From Pseudomonas violetae (GTDB lineage: Bacteria; Pseudomonadota; Gammaproteobacteria; Pseudomonadales; Pseudomonadaceae), in contig NZ_JAKNRW010000007.1 of the NCBI RefSeq assembly GCF_023072615.1, forward strand, positions 124,001 to 188,000: a DNA stretch of 64,000 nt, in the 5' to 3' direction. This document shows, one piece after another, positions 1 through 9,651 of this stretch. The position numbers and the translations under genes were made by a program. The number at the start of each line of letters is the position of its first letter. Position 1 is the first letter of the stretch. Under the pieces are notes generated by a model, which saw only the letters and a program-made list of their open reading frames with translations, did no database searches and was not told where the DNA came from.

Positions 1-1565
1 GTGCCGTGACCACGCCGGCAGGCTTCCCGCAGGCTTATCAGACTTACGCCGAAGGCGGTTGGGTCGGTGTTGGTGGTGATCCGGCCTACGGTGGCATGGG
101 CATGCCCAAGGCGGTATCGGCTCAGGTCGAAGAGATGGTCAACTCCGCGAGCCTGTCTTTCGGCCTGTATCCGATGCTGACGGCTGGTGCCTGCCTGTCG
201 ATCAATGCTCACGCCAGCGAAGAGCTCAAAGCTGCCTACCTGCCGAACATGTACGCCGGGATCTGGGCAGGCTCGATGTGCCTGACCGAACCGCACGCCG
301 GTACTGACCTGGGAATTATCCGCACCAAGGCAGAGCCTCAGGCCGATGGTTCCTACAAAGTCAGCGGCACCAAGATTTTCATCACCGGTGGCGAACACGA
401 CCTGACCGAGAACATCATCCATCTAGTACTGGCCAAACTGCCAGACGCACCCGCAGGGCCGAAGGGCATTTCGCTGTTTCTGGTGCCCAAGTTCATGGTC
501 AATGCCGATGGCAGCCTGGGCGCGCGCAACCCGGCAAACTGCGGATCAATCGAACACAAGATGGGCATCCAGGCGTCCGCGACCTGCGTGATGAACTTCG
601 ACGAAGCCGTGGGTTATCTGGTCGGCGAGCCGAACAAAGGCCTGGCGGCTATGTTCACCATGATGAACTACGAGCGCCTGGGCGTCGGCATTCAAGGGCT
701 GGCCACGGGCGAGCGCTCCTACCAGAACGCCATTGAATACGCTCGCGACCGGCTGCAGAGCCGCTCGCCGACCGGCGCTCAGAACAAGGACAAAGTGGCG
801 GACCCGATCATTGTCCACCCGGACGTGCGGCGCATGTTGCTGACCATGAAAGCCTCGAACGAAGGCGGCCGTGCATTCTCCACCTACGTGGCCATGCAAC
901 TCGACACCGCCAAGTTCAGCGAAGACGCCACCACCCGCAAGCGTGCAGAAGACCTGGTGGCGCTGTTGACCCCGGTCGCCAAGGCGTTCCTGACCGACTT
1001 GGGTCTGGAGACTACCGTGCACGGCCAGCAAATCTTTGGCGGCCATGGTTACATTCGCGAATGGGGCCAGGAGCAACTGGTGCGTGACGTGCGCATCACC
1101 CAGATCTACGAAGGCACCAACGGCATCCAGGCGTTGGACCTGGTCGGCCGCAAGATCGTTGGCAATGGCGGGGCGTTTTACAACCTGTTCACTGACGAGA
1201 TCCGTCACTTCACCGCGACAGCGAGCGTCGACCTGGCGGAGTTCACCAAGCCGCTCAACGATGCCGTGACGACACTCGACGAACTGACTGCCTGGCTGCT
1301 GGACTGTGCCAGAAACAACCCGAATGAAATTGGCGCCGCGTCGGTCGAGTACCTGCAGGCCTTTGGTTATGTTGCCTACGCCTATATGTGGGCGCTCATG
1401 GCCAAGGCCGCGTTCGGCAAGGAAACCCAGGACGATTTCTACGCAAGCAAACTGGGCACCGCGCGGTTTTACTTCGCGCGCCTGCTGCCGCGTATTCATT
1501 CGTTGAGCGCTTCGGTAAAGGCGGGCAGCGAGTCGCTGTTCCTGCTGGATGCAGCACAATTTTAA
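1..1565 (+). CDS. acyl-CoA dehydrogenase with extended C-terminal domain (5' partial)
   Basis: This FAD flavoenzyme carries out the first oxidation step of fatty acyl-CoA beta-oxidation. About 520 residues are visible and the frame is open to the left edge, so the N-terminus lies outside; relatives are near 590-600 residues. The FAD/substrate motif TEPHAGTDLG lies about 95 residues into the visible part, and YEGTNGIQ, which carries the family's catalytic glutamate, about 370 residues in. The final 120 residues form the extra C-terminal domain of the long FadE-like subfamily. The GTG at 6 is not a credible start because the conserved N-terminal domain would be cut. An RsmY-type sRNA gene follows within 100 bases. 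Exact chain-length specificity cannot be read. Confidence 0.93.
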   Translation, partial: AVTTPAGFPQAYQTYAEGGWVGVGGDPAYGGMGMPKAVSAQVEEMVNSASLSFGLYPMLTAGACLSINAHASEELKAAYLPNMYAGIWAGSMCLTEPHAGTDLGIIRTKAEPQADGSYKVSGTKIFITGGEHDLTENIIHLVLAKLPDAPAGPKGISLFLVPKFMVNADGSLGARNPANCGSIEHKMGIQASATCVMNFDEAVGYLVGEPNKGLAAMFTMMNYERLGVGIQGLATGERSYQNAIEYARDRLQSRSPTGAQNKDKVADPIIVHPDVRRMLLTMKASNEGGRAFSTYVAMQLDTAKFSEDATTRKRAEDLVALLTPVAKAFLTDLGLETTVHGQQIFGGHGYIREWGQEQLVRDVRITQIYEGTNGIQALDLVGRKIVGNGGAFYNLFTDEIRHFTATASVDLAEFTKPLNDAVTTLDELTAWLLDCARNNPNEIGAASVEYLQAFGYVAYAYMWALMAKAAFGKETQDDFYASKLGTARFYFARLLPRIHSLSASVKAGSESLFLLDAAQF

Positions 1566-1578
1566 AGATGTAACGCTA

Positions 1579-1596
1579 TGTAAGCATTTGCTTACA
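1579..1596 (+). promoter_or_regulatory. GacA upstream activating sequence (perfect TGTAAG-N6-CTTACA)
   Basis: TGTAAG at 1579-1584 and CTTACA at 1591-1596 form a perfect inverted repeat with a six-base spacer. This is the established binding site of the GacA response regulator at rsmX/Y/Z promoters. Its centre lies about 65 bases upstream of the inferred start near 1653, with a -10-like TAATCT at 1641-1646, the usual geometry for these promoters. Confidence 0.92.
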
Positions 1597-1652
1597 CGAC
1601 GTGCTGTCGATCTGCCCTATGCGAAAATTGGATCCAGAGCTAATCTACTTCA

Positions 1653-1775
1653 CATGGACGTCGCGCAGGAAGCGCAAAGCAACAACACGGACACGTAGGA
1701 TTCTGCCAGGATGGCGGAGCGAAATGGATGTCAGGGAAACAGTCTGAAAAGCCCCGCTTCGGCGGGGTTTTCTTT
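1653..1775 (+). ncRNA. rsmY: RsmX/Y/Z-family sRNA, probably RsmY
   Basis: This untranslated RNA sequesters the CsrA-family proteins RsmA/RsmE and so relieves translational repression of secondary metabolism and lifestyle genes under GacS/GacA control. About 120 bases are flanked by a perfect GacA site and an intrinsic terminator. Several GGA motifs are visible, some in hairpin loops: GCGC-AGGAA-GCGC near 1663-1675 and GCC-AGGAT-GGC near 1707-1717. Others are in ATGGACG, CACGGACA, GTAGGATT, ATGGATG and CAGGGAAA. I favour RsmY because the LysR and class III aminotransferase genes that follow match the recalled neighbourhood of rsmY (PA0528, PA0530). The 5' end is inferred from promoter geometry and is good to a few bases. 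Confidence 0.88.
1749..1775 (+). terminator. Rho-independent terminator of rsmY
   Basis: The stem GCCCCGC-TTC-GGCGGGG at 1751-1767 is followed by TTTTCTTT. It ends the sRNA and lies 30 bases before the convergent LysR gene. Confidence 0.9.
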
Positions 1776-1803
1776 GTCCGCAAGAAAGTGCCGGGCTGCG
1801 CGT

Positions 1804-2700
1804 CTAACGCTCGGCCGGACCATTGATGACCTCTTCCAGCAGTGTTCGCAATAATGCCAGCGAGGCTTGTTGGCGCTGCACATCGCGACACACCAGCCCT
1901 ACCTTCAACGGCACCCGCGGCTCTGTCAGCGGTTTCCATAGCAACTCATCGTTGCCCAATGCCTTTTGCGAGCGCCCCGGAAGCACGGTGGCCAGGCGGG
2001 TGTGCGGCAGGCTATCGAGAATCCCCGCCATATTGTTCAGTTCTGCCTGCACTTGTGGGCGTCGTCCGAGGTTGGCTAGCTGTGTCTGCCAGATCTGTCG
2101 CACCTGAAACTCCTCCCCCAGCAACAACATCGGCAGTTCCGCGGCCTGGCTCATCGAGACTTTCTTGAATTCACGCAGCGGGTGATCCGCCGGGATGACC
2201 AGCGTCAGTTCATCTTCGTACAGCAGCACTCCGTGCAAACCAGGCTGACGGGGCGGCAGGTAGCTGATGCCGATATCCAGCGATCCATTGAGCAACCGCC
2301 TTTCGATTTCAAGGCCCGTCAGTTCATAAATCTGCACCACCAGATGCGGTTGGGCCTTGCGCACCCGTTCGAGCATCTGGGGTACCAGGCTGGTGTGGAC
2401 GGTCTGCAATACGCCGATGGCCAGGGTACGCAGGGCCTGGCCCTTGAAGCTGCCCAATGCTTCCCGCGCTCGCTGCAAGCCGTCGAGCAGGGGCAGGGCG
2501 TGGTTGTACAGCGTGTGAGCGGCGAGCGTCGGCAGCAGGCGCTTGCTGCTGCGTTCGAACAGGCTGACGTCGAGGTTGTCCTCAAGGTGGCGGATCTGCT
2601 GTGACAGTGCAGGTTGGGAGATGGCCAGGCGCTCGGCCGCCCGGCCAACGTGACCTTCTTCGTAGACCGCGACGAAATATCGCAGTTGCTTGAAATCCAT
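1804..2700 (-). CDS. LysR-family transcriptional regulator
   Basis: This 298-residue regulator has the usual LTTR length. The N-terminal winged helix-turn-helix (residues 1-60) includes GRAAERLAISQPALSQQIRHL, cited here only as a landmark, and the effector-binding domain spans about 90-295. It is transcribed divergently from the class III aminotransferase with a 169-base spacer, the classic LysR layout, and is convergent with rsmY. The spacer carries two copies of ATCGAAA-like sequence near 2713 and 2730 that could be operator half-sites. The effector is unknown; control of the adjacent aminotransferase and of itself is an inference from layout. Confidence 0.9.
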   Translation of the reverse strand: MDFKQLRYFVAVYEEGHVGRAAERLAISQPALSQQIRHLEDNLDVSLFERSSKRLLPTLAAHTLYNHALPLLDGLQRAREALGSFKGQALRTLAIGVLQTVHTSLVPQMLERVRKAQPHLVVQIYELTGLEIERRLLNGSLDIGISYLPPRQPGLHGVLLYEDELTLVIPADHPLREFKKVSMSQAAELPMLLLGEEFQVRQIWQTQLANLGRRPQVQAELNNMAGILDSLPHTRLATVLPGRSQKALGNDELLWKPLTEPRVPLKVGLVCRDVQRQQASLALLRTLLEEVINGPAER

Positions 2701-2869
2701 AAGTAACTCTTATCGAAAATACTGCTAAATCGAAATGGTCTGACGCTGCCCATCCGCCTAGTCTAACTGCAATCAGAAGGCTTACAGGGCCACCGTGGAC
2801 GATGAACACCGATTACGTCGAAGTCATTTACATAGGCAACACAAAAAACCTCGACCGAGGTGAATTCTG

Positions 2870-4153
2870 ATGAATCTGTTCAATCTGCGTCGCAGCCTCC
2901 CGGACCTCGACGATCTCTCCCTGGACCCTATCCAGCCATCTACAACGGCGAACCCGTCCAATGATTACCTCATGCCCAGCGTCGAGCGCCCCCTGCAAGT
3001 ATTTGTGCGCGGTCAGGGTTCCTGGCTGTGGGACAGTGCCGACCGTGTGTATCTGGATTTCTCTCAGGGGCGTGGTGCCAACAGCCTTGGACATAGCCCC
3101 TCAGTAGTGGTGAATGCTATTGCCGAGCAGGCGCAGGCGCTGATCAACCCAGGTTCTGCTTTGCACAACCGCGGCATGCTCAGCCTCTGCGAGCGGCTGT
3201 GCCGCCTCACCGGTAGCGACCAGGCGTACTTGCTCAACACCGGTAGTGAAGCCTGCGAAGCGGCCATCAAGCTGGCGCGCAAATGGGGCCAGCGGCATCG
3301 TGCCGGAGCCTCGCGCATCATCGTTGCCAGCAACGCTTGCCATGGCCGTAGTCTCGCCACGATTTCGGCCTCGGACAGTTTGACGCTGACCAATCGGTTC
3401 GAACCGCAACTTCCTGGCTTCAGCCACATTCCGTTCAACGACCTTGCGGCCCTGCATGCGGCTGTCGATGCCCGCACCGTGGCGATTATGCTTGAGCCGA
3501 TCCAGAGCGAAGCCGGGGTCATCCCGGCCACCGAGCATTACCTCAAAGGCGTCGAGCGATTGTGCCGCGAATTGGGCATTTTGCTGATCTTCGACGAAGT
3601 ACAGACCGGTATCGGCCGATGTGGCCAGATGCTGGCGGAACAGTCCTGCGGGGTGCGAGCCGATATCGTCGTGCTGGGCAAAGGCTTGGGCGGTGGTGTA
3701 CCGCTGGCAGCGTTGCTCGCCCGAGGCACGGCCTGCTGTTTCGACGTCGGTGAGCTGACGGGGACCCACCATGGTCATGCGTTGATGACGGCGGCGGGCC
3801 TGGCGGTACTGAGTGCGCTGCAGGACAGGGGGTTTCTCGAACATGTCGACAGGGTAGGCCACTACCTGCGCGAGGGGTTGGCGCGCCTGGCTCATCGCTA
3901 CGGTCACGGCGAACTGCGTGGTCAAGGGCTGCTCTGGGGCCTGGGTCTTTCCGACGACTCGGCGGAGGCGGTGGTCAAGGCCGCGCTGTACGAAGGCTTG
4001 CTGATCGATGCCCCGCAACCTGGCTGCCTGCGCTTTACCCCCGCACTTACGGTGAGCAAAGCCAACGTAGACGAGATGCTCCTACGCCTGGCCCGTGCGT
4101 TCTCTCGCGTACGCACCGCGCAACTGCAGTGCCGCAAAGGGATTGCCGTCTGA
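2870..4153 (+). CDS. class III PLP-dependent aminotransferase
   Basis: This 427-residue fold-type I aminotransferase matches the acetylornithine/4-aminobutyrate/diamine transaminase group. Landmarks are LLNTGSEACEAAIKLARKW (PLP phosphate region, about 120), LIFDEVQTGIGRCG (aspartate contacting the pyridine nitrogen, about 240) and VLGKGLGGGVPLAALLA (Schiff-base lysine, about 270). A GAGG Shine-Dalgarno lies just upstream of the ATG. Gene order resembles PA0528-PA0530, where the homologue is annotated only as a probable class III aminotransferase. The amine donor cannot be told from sequence. The divergent LysR is its likely regulator. Confidence 0.92.
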   Translation: MNLFNLRRSLPDLDDLSLDPIQPSTTANPSNDYLMPSVERPLQVFVRGQGSWLWDSADRVYLDFSQGRGANSLGHSPSVVVNAIAEQAQALINPGSALHNRGMLSLCERLCRLTGSDQAYLLNTGSEACEAAIKLARKWGQRHRAGASRIIVASNACHGRSLATISASDSLTLTNRFEPQLPGFSHIPFNDLAALHAAVDARTVAIMLEPIQSEAGVIPATEHYLKGVERLCRELGILLIFDEVQTGIGRCGQMLAEQSCGVRADIVVLGKGLGGGVPLAALLARGTACCFDVGELTGTHHGHALMTAAGLAVLSALQDRGFLEHVDRVGHYLREGLARLAHRYGHGELRGQGLLWGLGLSDDSAEAVVKAALYEGLLIDAPQPGCLRFTPALTVSKANVDEMLLRLARAFSRVRTAQLQCRKGIAV

Positions 4154-4200
4154 TCAGACCCGCCTCAAACGAATGTCCGAACCGTCTCGCGGTATAACGC

Positions 4201-4241
4201 ATCGCCCCAGCCTGATTTTTTTGGCGTGGGGCGTTTTTTTG
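4201..4241 (+). terminator. Rho-independent terminator after the aminotransferase
   Basis: CGCCCCA and TGGGGCG form the outer stem (4203-4233), with an inner GCC/GGC pair around a T-rich loop, followed by TTTTTTT. It lies about 50 bases after the stop codon. Confidence 0.8.
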
Positions 4242-4343
4242 CCTGTAAGGATACGGAAAGGGTGTACCCAGTGAACCCTGACGAACGGCGCGGGTCGATT
4301 AGGTGTGTGGCTCACAGGAGCCGACTTCAATCAGGAGTGACCC

Positions 4344-4502
4344 ATGGATTTCATTCGAATCATTATCGCCATTCTGTTGCCACCACTGGGCGTGTTCCTG
4401 CAGGTAGGTTTCGGCGGGGCGTTCTGGCTTAACATTCTGTTGACGTTATGCGGATATATTCCCGGGATCGTGCATGCGGTTTACATCATCGCCAAGCGTT
4501 GA
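4344..4502 (+). CDS. YqaE/Pmp3 family small membrane protein
   Basis: This 52-residue protein consists of two hydrophobic helices joined by a short turn. It begins MDFIRIIIAILLPPLGVFLQ, contains the family-typical LPPLGVFLQVG and GYIPGIVHAVYII, and ends in AKR. Pmp3/YqaE proteins sit in the cytoplasmic membrane and are linked to salt, cold and membrane-potential stress; the molecular role is unsettled. A good AGGAG at 4333-4337 lies seven bases before the ATG. It is monocistronic, with a terminator before and a REP-like sequence after. Confidence 0.9.
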   Translation: MDFIRIIIAILLPPLGVFLQVGFGGAFWLNILLTLCGYIPGIVHAVYIIAKR

Positions 4503-4525
4503 GAGTTGTTGCATCAGGTAGATCG

Positions 4526-4556
4526 TCATCGCTGGCAAGCCAGCTCCCACACGGGT
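4526..4556. repeat. single REP-like element
   Basis: GTCATCGCTGGCAAGCCAGC followed by TCCCACACGGG is a typical Pseudomonas REP half-unit (GCTGGC/GCCAGC palindrome plus a TCCCACA tail). It lies between the YqaE gene and the convergent S9 peptidase gene. Confidence 0.6.
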
Positions 4557-4591
4557 AGGCGCTGGCTTTCCGGGTATGCGGGCGCTCTATA

Positions 4592-6418
4592 TCAGGTGTC
4601 CAGCCCCATCACTCGCCGATAGAACAACCACTCCTGCTCCAGCGCGTGCGCCTGATTGCTCGCCTTGCGAAAGCCATGGCGTTCGTCCGCGTAGTAATGC
4701 GCTTCTACCGTAATGCCGTTGTCCTGCAACGCCTTGACCATGTCACGGGTCTGCTGCGGCACTACCACGGCATCCAGTTCGCCTTGGAAGAAAATCATCG
4801 GCACACGGATGTTGCTCGCATGCAGCAACGGGGTTCGTGCGGCGTAGCGTTCGGCATCCTGCACCGGGTCGCCGATCAGCCAATCCAGGTAGTCGCCTTC
4901 GAACTTGTGAGTAACCCGGCCAAGAGCCACCGGGTCGCTCACGCCGTAAAGACTGGCGCCAGCACGGAAGACGTGGTGAAAAGCCAGCGCACACAGGGTG
5001 GTATAGCCACCGGCGCTGCCGCCGCGGATGAACGCCTGGTCACCGTCAATCAAACCGCAGTCCGCCAGATGGGAAACGACCGCACAGGCGTCTTCGACGT
5101 CCACTTCGCCCCAGCTCAAATGCAGCGCCTGGCGATAGGCCCGGCCATAACCGCTGCTGCCACGATAATTCAGGTCGGCCACGGCGAAGCCACGCTGCGT
5201 CCAATACTGGATTCGCGGATCGAGCATCGGGTAACAGGCGGAGGTCGGGCCGCCGTGGATGAAAACCACCAGCGGCGGTTTCGTCTCAGCGGTCATTGCC
5301 GGATAGAAGAAGCCGTGGGCTTCACCCGATCCGCTTGGGTAACGCAGGGTTTGCGCAATGCTGATCTGATCGGCAGGCAGCGGCGCGATGCCTCCTGCCA
5401 GCACGTTGACCTCGCGGGTGCAGCGATCGATGGCAATGACGGCCGATGGACTGACCGGCGAAGCAGCGATGCAGTAGATGAATCGCTCATCAAGGGCGAG
5501 ATGGCGAAAGCGACTGTAGCCGCCAGTGAAATCTTCATTTTGATGGCCGGCCAGGCCTAATTTGCCAAAGCCTTGTTCGGTCCAGCTTGCCAGGTAGCTG
5601 CCGTCGCCCAGGGGCAGCCAGGTACAAGCGCCGAGCTCCCATGGCGCGGGGCCATGGTCGGCTGCTGCTGCGGGAAGCGGGCGCAACCCATCGTCGGCCT
5701 CGGCCCAGGGCTGCCAGTACCCGGCGCGATCGGTCAGGCAGAACAGGCGGCCATGGGTATCGAAGCGAGGTTGCTGCAGCGATTCTTCGTTCCCGTCACC
5801 AGCCATGCAGCGCGGGCTCTCGAAACCGCCGTCATTCCCGCGTTCGGCGACCATTAGCCGGGTCGCCGTCCACGGCTGGTGCGGTCGGCTCCATTCGATC
5901 CACGCCAGGCGTCTGGCGTCCTTGCTCAGGGTCGGCGCGGCATAGAAGTCGGCACCTTCGAACAGCAGCTGACGCGTGCCGTCTGCCACATCGATGGCGA
6001 CCAGCCGATGGTGGTCCCGGTTCTCCTCGACGGCCAGAACCTGGCCATCGGCGAATTGCAGGTCACCGTAACGGCATTCACCTGAAGTCAGCACCACGGG
6101 TGTCTCACCCGCGAGCGACTGTCGATACATTTGCTGGTCGGCCTCGTTGACGAAAACGATCCCGTCATCGGTCAGGCAGAACGCGCCGCCGCCATATTCG
6201 TAGACTCGGCTTCGCACGCTGAACCCGGAAGGCGTCAGGCAGCGTGCCTGACCATCGCGCCAATGCCAGATGCGGCACGCGCCATCCTCAGGACGGTATT
6301 CGTTCCAGAACAGGCCCTGGTGACCGAGTTGCAGCTGCGCAAAGTCGAGACCGGCGGCGACGGCCTTGGCGGCGCTGAAAGGCTCAGCTTTTGGCGATGA
6401 GGCGTGAGTTTCGTTCAT
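4592..6418 (-). CDS. S9 family prolyl oligopeptidase/dipeptidyl aminopeptidase of the pqq cluster
   Basis: This 608-residue serine peptidase has an N-terminal beta-propeller (to about 350) and a C-terminal alpha/beta hydrolase domain. The nucleophile elbow is GGSAGG (about 460), the catalytic Asp is in GELDAVV, and the His is in DERHGF near the C-terminus. No signal peptide is visible, so it is likely cytoplasmic. It overlaps the end of pqqE by 35 bases, so it is probably co-transcribed. The homologue in this place is called pqqH in P. aeruginosa and pqqM in some P. fluorescens. A role in processing or clearing PQQ precursor peptides is plausible but not shown. Confidence 0.9.
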   Translation of the reverse strand: MNETHASSPKAEPFSAAKAVAAGLDFAQLQLGHQGLFWNEYRPEDGACRIWHWRDGQARCLTPSGFSVRSRVYEYGGGAFCLTDDGIVFVNEADQQMYRQSLAGETPVVLTSGECRYGDLQFADGQVLAVEENRDHHRLVAIDVADGTRQLLFEGADFYAAPTLSKDARRLAWIEWSRPHQPWTATRLMVAERGNDGGFESPRCMAGDGNEESLQQPRFDTHGRLFCLTDRAGYWQPWAEADDGLRPLPAAAADHGPAPWELGACTWLPLGDGSYLASWTEQGFGKLGLAGHQNEDFTGGYSRFRHLALDERFIYCIAASPVSPSAVIAIDRCTREVNVLAGGIAPLPADQISIAQTLRYPSGSGEAHGFFYPAMTAETKPPLVVFIHGGPTSACYPMLDPRIQYWTQRGFAVADLNYRGSSGYGRAYRQALHLSWGEVDVEDACAVVSHLADCGLIDGDQAFIRGGSAGGYTTLCALAFHHVFRAGASLYGVSDPVALGRVTHKFEGDYLDWLIGDPVQDAERYAARTPLLHASNIRVPMIFFQGELDAVVVPQQTRDMVKALQDNGITVEAHYYADERHGFRKASNQAHALEQEWLFYRRVMGLDT

Positions 6419-7526
6419 TGCGAAAGGCCAGTTGTTCGATGGTTTGGGTCGCGTGCTCGGCTTCTTCGCGGGCCTTGAGAATCACGTCGTGGTGTTGCGA
6501 CTTGCTACATACCGGGTCGGCATTGGCCGCGTCGCCGGTAAGCATGAAGGCTTGGCAGCGGCAGCCGCCGAAGTCCTTTTCTTTCTCATCGCACGAGCGG
6601 CACGGTTCGGGCATCCAGTCGTAACCACGAAATCGATTGAAGCCGAATGAGTCATACCAGATGTGCTGCATGCTGTGATCGCGCACGTTGGGAAACTGTA
6701 CCGGCATTTGTCGCGCGCCATGACAGGGCAGGGCCGTGCCGTCCGGGGTGACCGTCAGGAAAATACTGCCCCAGCCGTTCATGCAGGCTTTCGGGCGTTC
6801 TTCGTAGTAGTCCGGCGTGACAAAGATCAGCTTGCACGGATGCCCTTCGGCTTCCAGTTTTGCGCGGTATTCGTTGGTAATGCGCTCGGCGCGCACCAGT
6901 TGTTCCTGGGTCGGCAACAGGCCGACCCGATTGAGCTGAGCCCAACCGTAGAACTGACAAGTCGCGAGCTCGACGAAATCCGCCTCAAGGGCGATGCACA
7001 GCTCGATAATACGATCGATCTTGTCGATGTTGTGCCGATGGGTCACGAAGTTCAGCACCATCGGGTAGCCATGGGCTTTCACTGCCCGGGCCATTTCCAG
7101 CTTCTGCGCGAACGCCTTTTTCGAGCCGGCCAGCAAGTTGTTCACCTGCTCGTCGCTGGCTTGGAAACTGATCTGTATGTGGTCCAGCCCGGCTTTCTTG
7201 AAGTCGCTGATTTTCTGTTCGGTCAGCCCGATGCCAGAGGTAATCAGGTTGGTGTAGAAGCCCAATTTACGCGCTTCGGCGATCAGTTCTGCGAGGTCCT
7301 GGCGCACCAGGGGTTCACCGCCGGAAAAGCCCAACTGCGCGGCGCCCATTTCCCGCGCCTCGCGAAATACCTTGATCCACTGTTCGGTGCTCAGCTCTTT
7401 GCCCTGCTCGGCGAAATCCAGGGGATTGGAGCAGTAGGGGCACTGCAGGGGGCAGCGATAGGTCAGCTCGGCCAGGAGCCAGAGTGGCAGGCCGATTTCA
7501 GGCTTGGGCGGTAACTTGCCTGACAC
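6384..7526 (-). CDS. pqqE: PQQ biosynthesis radical SAM enzyme PqqE
   Basis: PqqE makes the first modification in PQQ synthesis: it joins the Glu and Tyr side chains of PqqA by a carbon-carbon bond, with PqqD as peptide chaperone. The radical SAM cluster motif CxxxCxxC is visible as RCPLQCPYC near residue 25. The C-terminal SPASM cysteines are in [28 protein letters not shown] and DPVC. I place the start at the GTG at 7526, giving 380 residues, four bases after the pqqD stop. A TTG at 7538 is possible. The longer open frame to 7652 lies inside pqqD and is not coding. No strong Shine-Dalgarno is seen, so translational coupling to pqqD is likely. Confidence 0.95.
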   Translation of the reverse strand: MSGKLPPKPEIGLPLWLLAELTYRCPLQCPYCSNPLDFAEQGKELSTEQWIKVFREAREMGAAQLGFSGGEPLVRQDLAELIAEARKLGFYTNLITSGIGLTEQKISDFKKAGLDHIQISFQASDEQVNNLLAGSKKAFAQKLEMARAVKAHGYPMVLNFVTHRHNIDKIDRIIELCIALEADFVELATCQFYGWAQLNRVGLLPTQEQLVRAERITNEYRAKLEAEGHPCKLIFVTPDYYEERPKACMNGWGSIFLTVTPDGTALPCHGARQMPVQFPNVRDHSMQHIWYDSFGFNRFRGYDWMPEPCRSCDEKEKDFGGCRCQAFMLTGDAANADPVCSKSQHHDVILKAREEAEHATQTIEQLAFRNERNSRLIAKS

Positions 7527-7530
7527 GCTG

Positions 7531-7806
7531 TCAGGCAAGTTCGATCCAGTGCTGAGCACGGGCAACCTCCATGAATTGCTCGATGTCGTCACCGAGCTCC
7601 GGCACGCCCGGGAACTGCGCGTCCAGCTCGGCGATGATCGTTGCCACGTCACGATTGCCGTCGATCAGGCCGCCGATCAGCGCGGCGCTGTCGTTGAGTT
7701 TGATCATGCCTTCGGGGTAGAGCAGCACGTGGCCTTTCTGCGCCGGTTCATATTGGAAACGGTAGCCCGGGCGCCAGGTGGGGGTCTTGCTGCGATCAAA
7801 ACTCAT
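7531..7806 (-). CDS. pqqD: PQQ biosynthesis peptide chaperone PqqD
   Basis: This 91-residue member of the RiPP recognition element family binds the PqqA precursor and presents it to PqqE. It includes the conserved [21 protein letters not shown] stretch (written here as a landmark, about residues 30-50) and an acidic C-terminal half. Its ATG overlaps the pqqC stop by one base (TGATG), showing translational coupling inside the operon. Confidence 0.95.
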   Translation of the reverse strand: MSFDRSKTPTWRPGYRFQYEPAQKGHVLLYPEGMIKLNDSAALIGGLIDGNRDVATIIAELDAQFPGVPELGDDIEQFMEVARAQHWIELA

Positions 7807-8555
7807 CAGATAATTCCTTTATGCCAGACCCGTTGTTCGGTCACGCTGTGATACGGCGGGCGGTTCAGTTCGTAAGCCATGCTCATGGCATCGAGCATGC
7901 TCCAAAGAATGTCCAGTTTGAACTGGAGAATTTCCAGCATGCGCTCCTGGCCTTCCCGCGTCGTGTAGTGCTGCAGGGTGATGGCCAGTCCATGCTCGAC
8001 ATCTCGGCGTGCCTGACCCAGGCGGGTACGGAAATACTCGTAGCCGGTGGGGTCGATCCACGGGTAGTGCTGCGGCCAGCTGTCGAGGCGCGACTGGTGG
8101 ATTTGCGGCGCGAACAATTCGGTCAAGGAGCTGCTGGCGGCTTCCTGCCAACTGGCCCGGCGGGCGAAATTGACATAAGCGTCCACGGCAAAGCGCACAC
8201 CCGGCAATACCAGCTCTTGGGAGCGCAGTTGATCCGGATCGAGGCCGACTGCCTGGCCCAAGCGCAACCAGGCTTCGATCCCGCCGTCTTCGCCGGGAGC
8301 GCCGTCGTGGTCGAGCAAGCGTTGAATCCACTCGCGGCGGATCTCGCGGTCCGGACAGTTGGCGAGGATCGCCGCATCTTTCAGGGGGATGTTCACCTGA
8401 TAATAGAAGCGGTTGGCGACCCAGCCCTGGATCTGCTCGCGGGTGGCGCGGCCTTCGTACATCGCCACATGGTAGGGGTGGTAGATGTGGTAGTAGGCGC
8501 CCTTGGCGCGCAGGGCGGCTTCAAATTCGGTGGGGGACATTGGGGTGTCGGTCAC
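7806..8555 (-). CDS. pqqC: pyrroloquinoline-quinone synthase PqqC
   Basis: PqqC is the cofactor-free oxidase that catalyses the final ring closure and eight-electron oxidation to PQQ. The start is the GTG at 8555, preceded by GGAGAAC, giving 249 residues, the family's normal length. The in-frame ATG at 8540 is an alternative. The open frame upstream to 8642 runs through a REP element and is not coding. The helical TENA/PQQC fold region starts with [20 protein letters not shown] 112-base gap holding a REPIN separates it from pqqB, so the genes on the two sides may be expressed at different levels. Confidence 0.95.
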   Translation of the reverse strand: MTDTPMSPTEFEAALRAKGAYYHIYHPYHVAMYEGRATREQIQGWVANRFYYQVNIPLKDAAILANCPDREIRREWIQRLLDHDGAPGEDGGIEAWLRLGQAVGLDPDQLRSQELVLPGVRFAVDAYVNFARRASWQEAASSSLTELFAPQIHQSRLDSWPQHYPWIDPTGYEYFRTRLGQARRDVEHGLAITLQHYTTREGQERMLEILQFKLDILWSMLDAMSMAYELNRPPYHSVTEQRVWHKGII

Positions 8556-8587
8556 GTCGGTTCTCCGGTGTTCGGTGGTGTCTGGTC

Positions 8588-8665
8588 TGGCCTCATCGCC
8601 AGCAGGCTGGCTCCCCCAGATTCGGTGATTCTGTGGGAGCAAGGCTGGCCCGCGATGGGGCCGTC
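8588..8665. repeat. REPIN (two inverted REP units) between pqqB and pqqC
   Basis: GCCTCATCGCCAGCAGGCTGG with CTCCCCCA (8590-8618) and TGTGGGAGC with AAGGCTGGCCCGCGATGGGG (8632-8662) are inverted REP units around a short spacer. The transcript would fold into a long hairpin inside the pqq operon. Confidence 0.75.
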
Positions 8666-8667
8666 AG

Positions 8668-9579
8668 CTACAGCACAATACTCATGCCGTCATAGGCCAC
8701 TTCAACCTTGCGTCGAACCAGTTCCGCACGCTCCGGTGAATCCTCATCAAGAATCGGGTTGGTGTTGTTGATGTGGATAAGCACCTTGCGCTGATTGGGC
8801 AACTGTTCCAGCACTTCGAGCATACCTCCCGGGCCGTTTTGCGCCAGATGCCCCATTTCCCGACCGGTGCGCGTGCCAACGCCGCGGCGCTGCATCTCGT
8901 CGTCATCCCACATCGTGCCGTCCACCAGCACGCAATTACTCCCGGCCATGATCTCCAGCAACGGCGCATCGACCTTGCCCAGGCCTGGCGCATAGAACAG
9001 CGTGCCGCCAGTATTCAGGTCTTCGACGATCAGGCCGATGTTGTCACCCGGATGCGGGTCGAACCGGTGGGGTGAGTAGGGCGGTGCAGCGCTGCGCAAA
9101 GGCAGCGGGGTGAAGCGCAGATTCGGGCTGGAGGGGATGCTGAAGCTGTGGTCGAGCTCGATGCGGTTCCAGTTCAACCCCCCGTTCCAGTGGGTCAGCA
9201 TGGTGAACAACGGAAAACCGGTGCTTAGGTCTTCGTGGACCATGTCCGTGCACCACACCTGGTGCGGGCAACCTTCGCGCAGGCTGAGCAGTCCGGTGGT
9301 GTGGTCGATCTGGCTGTCCATCAGGATGATCGCGCTGATGCCCGTATCGCGCAGTGCGCGGCCCGGTTGCATCGGCGCAAAGCTCTGAAGCTGGGCGCGG
9401 ATGTCCGGCGAGGCGTTGCACAGGACCCAATTGACGCCGTCATCGGATATCGCGATGGACGACTGGGTGCGCGCGGTCGCCCTCAGGCTGCCGTCGCGAA
9501 AGCCTGCGCAGTTCGCGCAGTTGCAGTTCCACTGGGGGAAACCACCGCCGGCGGCGGAACCTAGAATCTGGACAAACAT
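8668..9579 (-). CDS. pqqB: PQQ biosynthesis protein PqqB
   Basis: This 303-residue protein has a metallo-beta-lactamase fold. It begins [18 protein letters not shown] and contains the zinc-site cysteines NCNCANC near residue 20 and the C-terminal [16 protein letters not shown]. Recent work on the family assigns PqqB a hydroxylase role on the Glu-Tyr intermediate; older work proposed transport. A GGAG lies before the ATG. It is separated from pqqA by a hairpin terminator, so it should be transcribed only by readthrough or from an internal promoter. Confidence 0.95.
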   Translation of the reverse strand: MFVQILGSAAGGGFPQWNCNCANCAGFRDGSLRATARTQSSIAISDDGVNWVLCNASPDIRAQLQSFAPMQPGRALRDTGISAIILMDSQIDHTTGLLSLREGCPHQVWCTDMVHEDLSTGFPLFTMLTHWNGGLNWNRIELDHSFSIPSSPNLRFTPLPLRSAAPPYSPHRFDPHPGDNIGLIVEDLNTGGTLFYAPGLGKVDAPLLEIMAGSNCVLVDGTMWDDDEMQRRGVGTRTGREMGHLAQNGPGGMLEVLEQLPNQRKVLIHINNTNPILDEDSPERAELVRRKVEVAYDGMSIVL

Positions 9580-9603
9580 GGCCGCTCCAACATTTCAAAT
9601 CCT

Positions 9604-9633
9604 AAAATAAAAACGCCCCGGTGAACCGAGGCG
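9604..9633 (-). terminator. intercistronic attenuator between pqqA and pqqB
   Basis: On the minus strand CGCCTCGG-TTCA-CCGGGGCG is followed by TTTTTATTTT. It lies just after the pqqA stop and before pqqB. It is expected to raise PqqA peptide mRNA relative to the enzyme genes, in keeping with PqqA being consumed as substrate. Confidence 0.8.
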
Positions 9634-9651
9634 CTGAACCGCGAGTACAAC

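Noticed and set aside
2701..2869. LysR operator assigned to ATCGAAA direct repeats
   Set aside because: The repeats are short and AT-rich; without comparison to relatives I leave them only as a remark under the LysR gene.
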